This document shows, piece after piece, positions 23,750 to 30,717 of a stretch of 42,575 bases of DNA. The stretch is from an uncultured Propionibacteriaceae bacterium (GTDB lineage Bacteria; Actinomycetota; Actinomycetes; Propionibacteriales; Propionibacteriaceae), in assembly GCA_945911015.1 (NCBI GenBank), contig CAMDZW010000032.1, positions 1 to 42,575 on the forward strand, in the 5' to 3' direction. The translations under genes and the position numbers were made by a program. Numbering within the stretch: the stretch's first letter is position 1; the number at the start of each line of letters is the position of its first letter. Under the pieces are notes generated by a model. It ran no database searches. It saw nothing but the letters and a program-made list of their open reading frames with translations, and was not told where the DNA came from.

Positions 23750-23826
23750 GTACCGTCGATCCACGAAGGCGGACCTCGTCCCTCAGGGAACCGGTGTCTC
23801 GGGGCAGATTCATGGATCGACGGTAC
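23750..23826. repeat. Palindromic repeat element A (77 bp)
   Basis: Inverted 18-bp arms, GTACCGTCGATCCACGAA at the left and TTCATGGATCGACGGTAC at the right, pair at 17 of 18 positions around a 41-bp interior. A near copy in the same orientation lies at 24884-24959. It sits in the 390-bp region between the DUF3592 gene and the nuclease-like gene. Confidence 0.9.
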
Positions 23827-23936
23827 GCATCCGCCCGGCCTCGCAGCTCCAGCCCACTCCTAGCCCGCACACCGGGCCGTCCGGACCCCCTGCTGCGACC
23901 TCAACAGCTCTTCGAGCCGGGCATCACTGGCCATTG

Positions 23937-23965
23937 CTGTGGACAACTTGCCCAGTTGTCCACAG
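23937..23965. repeat. Perfect 12-bp inverted repeat containing two DnaA boxes
   Basis: CTGTGGACAACT and AGTTGTCCACAG are perfect inverted arms around a 5-nt TGCCC. Each arm contains TTGTCCACA, the high-GC actinobacterial form of the DnaA box. A TTTTT run follows at 23972, so the same sequence could act as a rightward terminator. It lies 50 bp before the nuclease-like gene. Confidence 0.85.
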
Positions 23966-24014
23966 TTGAGGTTTTTCAGGACACGGCGGACGGCGGAGCG
24001 ATGAGGCTGGCGCG

Positions 24015-24881
24015 ATGGAGCGAATCCCCCTTGTCCCGTTCGGCGTCGCACGGACCGAAACCTTCATGGCATCCGGCCTCAGCCGCCGACAGTTCCGAGC
24101 CCTGGTGGGTCATGGACTGCGCAAGCTCGGCCGGGGTTGGTACGCCACCGAGGAGGCTCACCGGGACGTCCAATCAGCCATTCAGCACGGTGGCCGACTG
24201 TCCTGCCTCAGCGCGCTCTCCCTCTTCCATCGCGCGTGGTCCCCTCCTGGCCAAGGTGTCCACGTCCGACTGCTGGAGGGCACATCCCGAGGACGCACCA
24301 AGTACCCCCGCCTCCCCAGGGCCGTGCACAACTGCCAGTCTGCCGGCCCACAGCGGATGGCTGACTTCGGGCCGGTCGACCCTCCCGAACTCGCTGTCCC
24401 GGCTGCGGGCCAGTGCACGAGTGCCGAGTACTTCGTCGCCGTGTTGGATTCGCTGCTCCACGCAAAGGAGTGCACCGTCGAGGAGCTGGCCCATTGGTTG
24501 CGCCACACACCGTCCCGGATCGCATCGCTTCTCGATCACACCGACGTGGCCGAGTCCGGGACCGAGAGCCTGGTGCGATTCCGGCTCCGCCAACTCGGGC
24601 TGCCGGTCCGACCCCAGGTCTGGATCCTTGGTGTGGGCCGGGTCGATCTGGTGGTCGGGGAACGTTTCGTGATCGAATGCGACAGTGTCGGCCACCACGA
24701 CAGTCCGGGTGCCTTCCACAACGACCGTGAGCGCGACCTTGCCCTGGCCCAACAGGACTACGAGCGACTCCGCCTGACCTATCACCAGATCGTCGATGAC
24801 TGGGATCGCGCGCTCCAGGCCATCATGACCATCGTGAGCACCGGCGCGCACCTGCGCAAGCGGACCCCTTGGGCAGCCTGA
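24015..24881 (+). CDS. AbiEi-like winged-helix / DUF559 nuclease-fold protein
   Basis: 288 aa. The N-terminal ~60 residues (TETFMASGLSRRQFRALVGHGLRKLGRGWYATEE) resemble the winged helix of AbiEi-type antitoxins. The C-terminal ~100 residues resemble DUF559, a Vsr/restriction-endonuclease-like fold. The block GRVDLVVGERFVIECDSVGHH supplies the Asp and Glu-x-Asp expected of the metal site, and FHNDRERDLALAQQDYERLRLTYHQI completes the domain. Actinobacterial genomes often carry many such paralogues without a partner toxin; biological role unknown. A GAGG lies about 11 nt before the ATG. The gene sits alone between two like-oriented palindromic elements, the second starting 2 bp after its stop. 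Confidence 0.75.
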   Translation: MERIPLVPFGVARTETFMASGLSRRQFRALVGHGLRKLGRGWYATEEAHRDVQSAIQHGGRLSCLSALSLFHRAWSPPGQGVHVRLLEGTSRGRTKYPRLPRAVHNCQSAGPQRMADFGPVDPPELAVPAAGQCTSAEYFVAVLDSLLHAKECTVEELAHWLRHTPSRIASLLDHTDVAESGTESLVRFRLRQLGLPVRPQVWILGVGRVDLVVGERFVIECDSVGHHDSPGAFHNDRERDLALAQQDYERLRLTYHQIVDDWDRALQAIMTIVSTGAHLRKRTPWAA

Positions 24882-24883
24882 CC

Positions 24884-24959
24884 GTACCGTCGATCCACGA
24901 AAGTCAGTCCCCCAGGGCATCGAACCGGCTCTGGCCCCAAATTCATGGACCGACGGTAC
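24884..24959. repeat. Palindromic repeat element B (76 bp)
   Basis: The left arm is identical to that of element A (18/18) and the right arm differs at one base (17/18). The 40-bp interior is diverged but shares CAGGG and GAACCGG in the same order. Arms pair at 16 of 18 positions. It starts 2 bp after the nuclease-like gene and may also terminate it. Confidence 0.9.
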
Positions 24960-24985
24960 GCACACCTCGGGCAGCAAAAACTCAG

Positions 24986-25022
24986 TTGCAAGTGAGTGCT
25001 CACTCAGTGCTATCGTCACCCG
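24986..25022 (+). promoter_or_regulatory. Promoter and operator of the TetR-ABC operon
   Basis: TTGCAA (24986) and TATCGT (25011-25016) can serve as -35 and -10. Between them AGTGAG-TG-CTCACT (24991-25004) is a perfect 6-bp dyad, a typical TetR-family operator. The -10 ends 6 nt before the GTG, predicting a leaderless transcript repressed by its own product. Confidence 0.7.
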
Positions 25023-25616
25023 GTGAGTCGTGCCGCACCCCTTCCGCCGGATGAGCGGAGAGCCCAGATCATCCGAGTGGCAACCCCACTCGTGCTGAGC
25101 CTCGGAAGCCGGGTGACGACCCGGGAGATCGCCGAGGCCGCCGGCCTGGCCGAGGGCACTCTGTTCCGGATCTTTCCGACCAAGGCAGCCCTGCTGCACG
25201 AGGTGATCCTGTCCACTCTGGACCCGACGCCGATGTGCGACCAGATCAGCGCCATCAACCTGGCTGATCCCCTCGACGAGCGGGTCGCCGCAATCACCGA
25301 GGTGCTCGGCGGATACACCGACCGGATCAGCGCCATGATGGGGGCCACCCAGGACCACCTCCACGCCAACAAGCCGGGCAATGCGAAGGAGTTCCACCTC
25401 GCCTTCGCCGAACGCACTGCCGCCCTGCAGTCGGCCATCGAGGCCGTGCTCGCCCCGGATGCCGATCGGCTCCGGGTCTCCCCCCGTCAGGCCGCCGGCT
25501 ACCTCCGCGGCCTCATCTTTGTCAGCCACCATCCGATGATGGGACTGGCCGAGCTGTCCACCACCACAATCTTGTCCCTCCTGCTGGACGGACTGCGACT
25601 CCCCCAGGAGCCCTGA
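25023..25616 (+). CDS. TetR-family transcriptional regulator
   Basis: A 197-aa regulator. The N-terminal helix-turn-helix is VTTREIAEAAGLAEGTLFRIFPTKAALLHEVI, with a helical ligand-binding C-terminal domain. The GTG at 25023 is chosen because it starts 6 nt after a good -10; the frame reaching 24996 would begin inside the operator. The stop overlaps the first ABC exporter start (TGATG), so it is the first gene of an autoregulated multidrug-type efflux operon. Inducing ligand unknown. Confidence 0.92.
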   Translation: MSRAAPLPPDERRAQIIRVATPLVLSLGSRVTTREIAEAAGLAEGTLFRIFPTKAALLHEVILSTLDPTPMCDQISAINLADPLDERVAAITEVLGGYTDRISAMMGATQDHLHANKPGNAKEFHLAFAERTAALQSAIEAVLAPDADRLRVSPRQAAGYLRGLIFVSHHPMMGLAELSTTTILSLLLDGLRLPQEP

Positions 25617-27349
25617 TGCTCGGAAAACTCCTCAGAACCCATCTCCGTCCCTATGTCGGCTGGCTCGTGCTGATCGTCATCCTTCAGCTGGTCGCCACCT
25701 TGGCGAACCTGTTGTTGCCCAGCCTCAATGCGACGATCATCGATGAAGGCGTCTCTCAGGGCGACACCCAAGTGGTGCTGCGCACCGGCGGGACCATGCT
25801 CATGGTCAGCGCGGGCCAGATCCTGTGCCAGATCATCGCTGTCTTCTTCGGCGCCCGCACCGCGATGGCCTTCGGCCGCGATGTGCGTGCATCCCTGTTC
25901 GGCCGAGTGCTGAGTTTCTCCGCCCGAGAGGTGAACGGTTTCGGTGCGCCATCGCTGATCACCCGCAACACCAATGACGTGGTGCAGGTGCAGATGTTGG
26001 TGATGTTGAGCTGCACCATGATGATCGGCGCCCCGATCATGATGGTCGGCGGCGTGGTCATGGCCCTGCGCGAGGACGTCGGCCTGTCCTGGTTGATCGC
26101 GGTGGCCGTGGCGATCCTGGCGCTGTCGGTGGGTTTCATCGTGTCGCGGATGTCGCCCCACTTCCGAGTGATGCAGACCCGGATCGACGTGGTCAACCGG
26201 GTGTTGCGCGAGCAGATCACCGGCATCCGGGTGGTCCGGGCGTTCGTCCGCGAGCCCCACGAGCGGGACCGGTTCGACCGGGCCAACGGCGACCTCACCC
26301 ACACCGCCACGATCGCCGGCCGCTGGATGGCGACGATGTTCCCGGTGGTCATGTTGATGATGAACCTGTCGAGTGTGGCGGTGCTGTGGTTCGGTGCCAG
26401 CCGGATCGCCGACGGCAAGCTCGAGGTCGGCTCGATGACGGCCTACCTGTCCTATCTGGTGCAGATCCTGATGTCGGTCATGATGGCCTCGTTCATGCTG
26501 GTCCTCCTGCCGCGCGCCTCGGTCTGCGCCGACCGGATCGGCGAAGTCCTCGAGACCGAGTCATCAGTGGTCCTGCCCTCCGACGGGATCACCCAGACCG
26601 ATCCGGTGGCACGGATCGAGTTCGACCATGTGGAGTTCAGCTATCCCGGGGCCGATGCTCCAGTGTTGAGTGATGTCACCTTCACCGCGGAGGCGGGCCG
26701 CACGACCGCGATCATCGGCTCGACCGGCGCCGGGAAGACGACCTTGCTGAGCTTGATCCCGCGACTGTTCGACACCACTGGCGGAGAGGTCCGGGTCAAC
26801 GGCATCCCGGTGACCGATCTCGATGCCAACACCTTGTGGGACCAACTCGGGCTGGTGCCCCAAAAGGCCTATCTGTTCTCGGGGACCATCGCCTCCAACC
26901 TGAGGTACGGCAATCCCGACGCCACCGACGAGGAGCTGTGGGATGCCCTCACCGTGGCACAGGCCGATGACTTCGTCCGCGAGAAGCCCGAGGGACTCCA
27001 GACACCGATCGCCCAGGGCGGCACGAATGTGTCCGGTGGGCAGCGACAGCGACTGGCGATTGCCCGGGCCCTGGTCGCTCAACCGGGGATCTACCTGTTC
27101 GACGACTCCTTCTCCGCGCTCGATGTCGGGACCGACGCACGACTACGGGCGGCGCTGACCGAACGGACCCGGCAAGCCTGCGTCATCATCGTCGCGCAGC
27201 GAGTCTCGACCATCCGCCACGCCGACCAGATCATTGTCCTCGAGGACGGCGAAATCGTCGGCCTCGGCACCCACGACGAGTTGCTCGACAGCTGCCCGAC
27301 CTACCGCGGCATCGTCGAGTCCCAGCTCGAGGCAGGAGCACAGCGATGA
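25616..27349 (+). CDS. ABC exporter half-transporter, degenerate-site subunit
   Basis: 577 aa: six membrane helices (about residues 15-300), then a nucleotide-binding domain. Walker A GSTGAGKTTLL and signature NVSGGQRQRLAIARAL are intact. Walker B ends in YLFDDSFSALD, with Asp where the catalytic Glu should be, and the H-loop is IVAQRVSTI, with Gln instead of His. These substitutions mark the non-hydrolytic half of a heterodimeric exporter of the TM287/288, LmrCD or BmrCD type. It overlaps both neighbours by 1-4 bp, so the three genes are co-translated. Drug or lipid export is likely; the substrate is unknown. Confidence 0.95.
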   Translation: MLGKLLRTHLRPYVGWLVLIVILQLVATLANLLLPSLNATIIDEGVSQGDTQVVLRTGGTMLMVSAGQILCQIIAVFFGARTAMAFGRDVRASLFGRVLSFSAREVNGFGAPSLITRNTNDVVQVQMLVMLSCTMMIGAPIMMVGGVVMALREDVGLSWLIAVAVAILALSVGFIVSRMSPHFRVMQTRIDVVNRVLREQITGIRVVRAFVREPHERDRFDRANGDLTHTATIAGRWMATMFPVVMLMMNLSSVAVLWFGASRIADGKLEVGSMTAYLSYLVQILMSVMMASFMLVLLPRASVCADRIGEVLETESSVVLPSDGITQTDPVARIEFDHVEFSYPGADAPVLSDVTFTAEAGRTTAIIGSTGAGKTTLLSLIPRLFDTTGGEVRVNGIPVTDLDANTLWDQLGLVPQKAYLFSGTIASNLRYGNPDATDEELWDALTVAQADDFVREKPEGLQTPIAQGGTNVSGGQRQRLAIARALVAQPGIYLFDDSFSALDVGTDARLRAALTERTRQACVIIVAQRVSTIRHADQIIVLEDGEIVGLGTHDELLDSCPTYRGIVESQLEAGAQR

Positions 27350-29250
27350 GCCATCCAGGAATGGGCGGCAACCGCGCCCCCGCCCAGAAGCCGATGAACT
27401 TCGGCCAGTCGGCCAAGCGTCTGATCGGCAAGCTCGGCGCCGAACGCCCGATGCTGTTGCTGATCATGGCACTGGCAGCGATCAGCGTCGTGTTCAACGT
27501 GGTCGGCCCGAAGATCCTCGGCCAGGCGACCGACATCATCTTCTCCGGCGCGATCGGGGCCAAACTGCCGGCCGGCGTGCCCAAGGCCGACATCGTGGCG
27601 GGCCTGCGGGCCGAGGGTCAGGACACCTTCGCCGACATGCTCGAGAAGCTTGACCTCGTCCCCGGTCAGGGCATCGACTTCACCGCGTTGGGGCAGACCC
27701 TCGGTCTGGTGCTGGGCCTCTACCTGATTGCGGCGGTCTGTGCCTGGCTCCAGGGCTACCTGCTCAACGGTGCGGTGCAGCGCTCGATCTACCGGCTGCG
27801 CAATGAGGTCGAGGACAAGATCCACACCTTGCCGTTGAACTACTTCGACCAGCAGCCTCGTGGCGAGATGCTGAGCCGGGTCACCAACGACATCGACAAC
27901 ATCTCCCAGACCCTGCAGCAGACGATGAGCCAACTGCTCAATGCGCTGTTCACCGTGGTCGGGGTGCTGGTGATGATGTTCATCGTGTCGCCGCTGTTGG
28001 CCGTGATCACCCTCATCTCGGTGCCGATCACGGTGGTGTTGACGGTGGTGATCGGCAAGCGATCGCAGAAGTTGTTCGTCCAGCAGTGGACCAGCACCGG
28101 TGAGCTGAATGCTCATGTGGAGGAGGCCTATTCCGGTCATGCCCTGGTGAAGGTCTTCGGTCGTCAGCGGGAGGTCGAGAAGGAGTTCGCCCGACGCAAC
28201 GAGGAACTGTTCAAGGCCAGCTTCGGCGCCCAGTTCATCAGCGGTCTGATCATGCCGTTGATGATGTTCATCGGGAACCTGAGCTTCGTCGCCGTGGCGG
28301 TCGTCGGTGGTCTCCGGGTCGCCTCGGGCGATCTGAATCTCGGGTCGGTGCAGGCGTTCATCCAGTACCAGCGGATGTTCACCCAGCCGCTGGCTCAGAT
28401 GGGGTCGATGGCCAACCTGTTGCAATCGGGTGTGGCCAGCGCGGAGCGGGTCTTCGAGATCCTCGACGAGCCGGAGCAGAGCGTCGAGGCCGGTGGCGAA
28501 TTGTTGCCGACCAGGGGTCTGGTCTCCTTCGAGGACGTGAACTTCAGCTACAACCCCGACACCGAACTGATCACCGATCTGAACCTGTCGGTCGAGCCGG
28601 GTCACACCGTCGCGATCGTCGGACCGACCGGCGCCGGCAAGACCACCTTGGTCAACCTGATCATGCGGTTCTACGAGGTCGACTCGGGCCGGATCACCCT
28701 GGACGGTGTCGACATCACCGATGTGCCGCGGTCCGAGCTGCGCTCCCGGATCGGCATGGTGCTGCAGGACACCTGGTTGTTCCACGGCACGATTCGCGAC
28801 AACATCGCGTACGGGCGACCGGACGCGAGCGAGGACGAGATCGTCGCTGCGGCAACCGCCAGCTATGTGGATCGCTTCGTACGCTCACTTCCCGATGGTT
28901 ACGACACGGTGATCGACGATGAGGGCAGCAATGTCTCTGCCGGCGAGAAGCAGTTGATCACGATCGCCCGGGCTTTCCTGGCCGACCCGACGCTGCTGAT
29001 CCTCGATGAGGCAACCAGCTCGGTGGACACTCGTACCGAGGTCCTGGTCCAGGAGGCGATGTCGCGGTTGCGCAGTGATCGGACCAGCTTCGTGATTGCG
29101 CACCGACTGTCGACGATCCGCGATGCTGACGTGATCCTGGTGATGGAGGACGGTCACATCGTGGAGCAAGGCAACCACGCTGCGCTGATCGACCTGAACG
29201 GTCACTACGCCGAGCTCTACCGGACCCAGTTCACCGCACCGGTGGTGTGA
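27346..29250 (+). CDS. ABC exporter half-transporter, catalytic Walker B subunit
   Basis: 634 aa: a Met/Pro/Gly-rich N-terminal leader, six membrane helices with a longer first extracellular part (residues about 65-115), then a nucleotide-binding domain. Walker A GPTGAGKTTLV, Walker B LLILDEATSSVD and H-loop IAHRLSTI are canonical. The signature is degenerate, NVSAGEKQLITIARAF. With the preceding subunit this gives one complete and one degenerate ATP site: the degenerate site would pair subunit 1 Walker motifs with this SAGEK signature. It is the last gene of the TetR operon; a long inverted repeat follows 31 bp later. Confidence 0.95.
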   Translation: MSHPGMGGNRAPAQKPMNFGQSAKRLIGKLGAERPMLLLIMALAAISVVFNVVGPKILGQATDIIFSGAIGAKLPAGVPKADIVAGLRAEGQDTFADMLEKLDLVPGQGIDFTALGQTLGLVLGLYLIAAVCAWLQGYLLNGAVQRSIYRLRNEVEDKIHTLPLNYFDQQPRGEMLSRVTNDIDNISQTLQQTMSQLLNALFTVVGVLVMMFIVSPLLAVITLISVPITVVLTVVIGKRSQKLFVQQWTSTGELNAHVEEAYSGHALVKVFGRQREVEKEFARRNEELFKASFGAQFISGLIMPLMMFIGNLSFVAVAVVGGLRVASGDLNLGSVQAFIQYQRMFTQPLAQMGSMANLLQSGVASAERVFEILDEPEQSVEAGGELLPTRGLVSFEDVNFSYNPDTELITDLNLSVEPGHTVAIVGPTGAGKTTLVNLIMRFYEVDSGRITLDGVDITDVPRSELRSRIGMVLQDTWLFHGTIRDNIAYGRPDASEDEIVAAATASYVDRFVRSLPDGYDTVIDDEGSNVSAGEKQLITIARAFLADPTLLILDEATSSVDTRTEVLVQEAMSRLRSDRTSFVIAHRLSTIRDADVILVMEDGHIVEQGNHAALIDLNGHYAELYRTQFTAPVV

Positions 29251-29281
29251 CGGCGGCGCGCCGTTGCCCGCTGGCTCCGCG

Positions 29282-29342
29282 GGCGGCCATCCTGACCGCG
29301 GGTCACCGCTCGAGGAGGTGCCCCGCGGTCAGGATGGCCGCC
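29282..29342. terminator. 21-bp perfect inverted repeat, likely bidirectional terminator
   Basis: Arms at 29282-29302 and 29322-29342 are perfectly complementary over 21 bp with a 19-nt loop. It lies between the convergent ABC exporter and M56 peptidase genes. The right arm and loop encode the end of the peptidase. There is no T-run, but the stem is very stable. Confidence 0.7.
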
Positions 29343-30172
29343 GGGACCAGGACCAGACCGGCCGCCAGCAGGCCGGCACCCACGGCCAGCAGGCGGCGTT
29401 GCGGGTGGAGCCGGGACAACCGGGTGATCCGTTGCAGGACCATGGGCCCGGCACCGAGAGCAGCGGCCGGCGCCCTGGTCCCGGCCAGCTCGGTCAGGGC
29501 CCTGGCCAGGGGCAGCGTGCCGACCTCACGGATGGCATGGTCATCGGCCATCATTTCAACCAGGACACGACTTTCGATGAGCGGCAGCTCGCTGCGGATG
29601 AGCACCGGGAAGGCCTTGTGCAGGGCACCGAAGGTGTCCAGGACGATGTCGTGCCGGGCCCTCAGGTGGGCCCGCTCGTGGGCCAGGACAGCCTCGAACT
29701 CGTCCGCGCTCAAGGTGTCGACGGTGCCGCGACTGACCACCACCCGTGACTTCAACAGCCCGGGCAGACAGTAGGCGACCGGTTCGTCATGGGCCAACAC
29801 CCAGTGACGACCCTGATCCCCGGACTCGGCCTGGGCCACCAGGTCAACCAGGGCCCGGTGTTCGCGGCGACGCAGCCCTGAGCGACGCAGCTCGAGCAGG
29901 CCGAACCAGATGAGCCGGACGATGACGTGCCCGATGAAGACCAGCAGCGCGATCGCGACGATCCACCGTACGGGACCGTGGGTCTGGGGCAGGTAGTGGA
30001 ACAGGACGACACCGGCGCCCACCACGGCGATCAGGGCGGCCACAGCACCGGCCTGCCACAGGATGATCGCGCTGCGCGGCACCTGGTGGAGCCACTGCCA
30101 TCGGGCCACCCACAGTGGACCCGGACCGGCCAGCACGACGGCCAGCACCACCAGGACCAGGGCGGTGATCAT
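29303..30172 (-). CDS. M56-family membrane metallopeptidase (BlaR1/MecR1-like)
   Basis: A 289-aa membrane protease. Hydrophobic helices occur at the N-terminus (MITALVLVVLAVVLAGPG), near residues 40-60 and 70-95, and at the C-terminus (AVGAGLLAAGLVLVPAAILTA). The zinc motif HERAH lies in FEAVLAHERAHLRARHD. It lacks the extracellular penicillin-binding sensor domain of BlaR1, so it is the short actinobacterial form that presumably responds to another signal. Such enzymes inactivate the partner BlaI repressor. The start overlaps the BlaI-like gene by 4 bp. Confidence 0.92.
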   Translation of the reverse strand: MITALVLVVLAVVLAGPGPLWVARWQWLHQVPRSAIILWQAGAVAALIAVVGAGVVLFHYLPQTHGPVRWIVAIALLVFIGHVIVRLIWFGLLELRRSGLRRREHRALVDLVAQAESGDQGRHWVLAHDEPVAYCLPGLLKSRVVVSRGTVDTLSADEFEAVLAHERAHLRARHDIVLDTFGALHKAFPVLIRSELPLIESRVLVEMMADDHAIREVGTLPLARALTELAGTRAPAAALGAGPMVLQRITRLSRLHPQRRLLAVGAGLLAAGLVLVPAAILTAGHLLER

Positions 30173-30579
30173 GACGCCCCGCGACGCTTCCTCGCCCGGG
30201 ACGGCGGTGCAGTCTCGGCCTGTGCCTCCAGATCGGCGAGTGCCTGGCGGAGCAGGTCGGCCTCATCGGCGCTGACCTTCTCCACGAACGCCACCAGTGC
30301 AGCGGAACGGTCGTCGGGGTCCTCGTTGAGCGCGGAGTGCATGGCATCAGCAGTGAGTCCCTCGCGACTGAGCGCTGCCGAGTAGAGCCAGGCTCGGCCG
30401 TCCAGCTGACGGGAGGCGAGGCCTTTGCCGGCCAGGCGGACCAGCACGGTCATCACGGTGGTGTAGGCCAGATCACGGTCCTCACTGAGCGCATTGTGCA
30501 CCTGACGGACGGTCAGCGGCTCAGTCGCTGACCACAACACGTCCATCACGCTTCGTTCCAGATCACCCAGACGGGCCAT
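30169..30579 (-). CDS. blaI: BlaI/MecI/CopY-family transcriptional repressor
   Basis: A 136-aa regulator. The winged helix is LGDLERSVMDVLWSATEPLTVRQVHNALSE with YTTVMTVLVRLAGKGLASR. The C-terminal helices that dimerise and carry the cleavage region follow. The ATG at 30579 has GAGGAGG upstream; a GTG one codon earlier is also possible. It is paired with the M56 protease and divergent from cydA. The shared intergenic region carries GTAC-rich operator-like repeats, suggesting it represses both its own operon and cydAB-cydDC. Confidence 0.93.
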   Translation of the reverse strand: MARLGDLERSVMDVLWSATEPLTVRQVHNALSEDRDLAYTTVMTVLVRLAGKGLASRQLDGRAWLYSAALSREGLTADAMHSALNEDPDDRSAALVAFVEKVSADEADLLRQALADLEAQAETAPPSRARKRRGAS

Positions 30580-30627
30580 CACTCCTCCTCAACCCCGACA
30601 TCCGCACCACACCGACGGCACTTCCGC

Positions 30628-30648
30628 AGTACGACCTCTCATCGTACT
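30628..30648. promoter_or_regulatory. Inverted repeat operator on the blaI side
   Basis: AGTACGA (30628-30634) and TCGTACT (30642-30648) are perfect 7-bp inverted arms with a 7-nt spacer, 50 bp upstream of the BlaI-like start. The GTAC core is shared with the boxes on the cydA side. Confidence 0.6.
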
Positions 30649-30670
30649 ACATCCACGCGTACGCTTTTCA

Positions 30671-30707
30671 GTAGTACGTATTTGGGTAGTACGACGTCCA
30701 GTAGTAC
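30671..30707 (+). promoter_or_regulatory. Three GTAGTAC boxes at exact 15-bp spacing before cydA
   Basis: GTAGTAC occurs at 30671, 30686 and 30701, each 15 bp from the next; the reverse complement GTACTAC is at 30644. The last box overlaps TACCTT (30705-30710), the predicted -10, which lies 7 nt before the cydA ATG. The TAC/GTA half-site character suits BlaI-family binding. Occupancy would block cydA transcription. Confidence 0.65.
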
Positions 30708-30717
30708 CTTGTCGTCC

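Noticed and set aside
24174..25532. Minus-strand open frame spanning the nuclease-like gene and the TetR gene
   Set aside because: It would cross element B, the TetR operator and two well-supported genes on the other strand.
27301..28785. Long minus-strand open frame (about 494 codons)
   Set aside because: Antisense to the second ABC exporter subunit; composition is typical shadow (His/Gln/Asp-rich) without domains.
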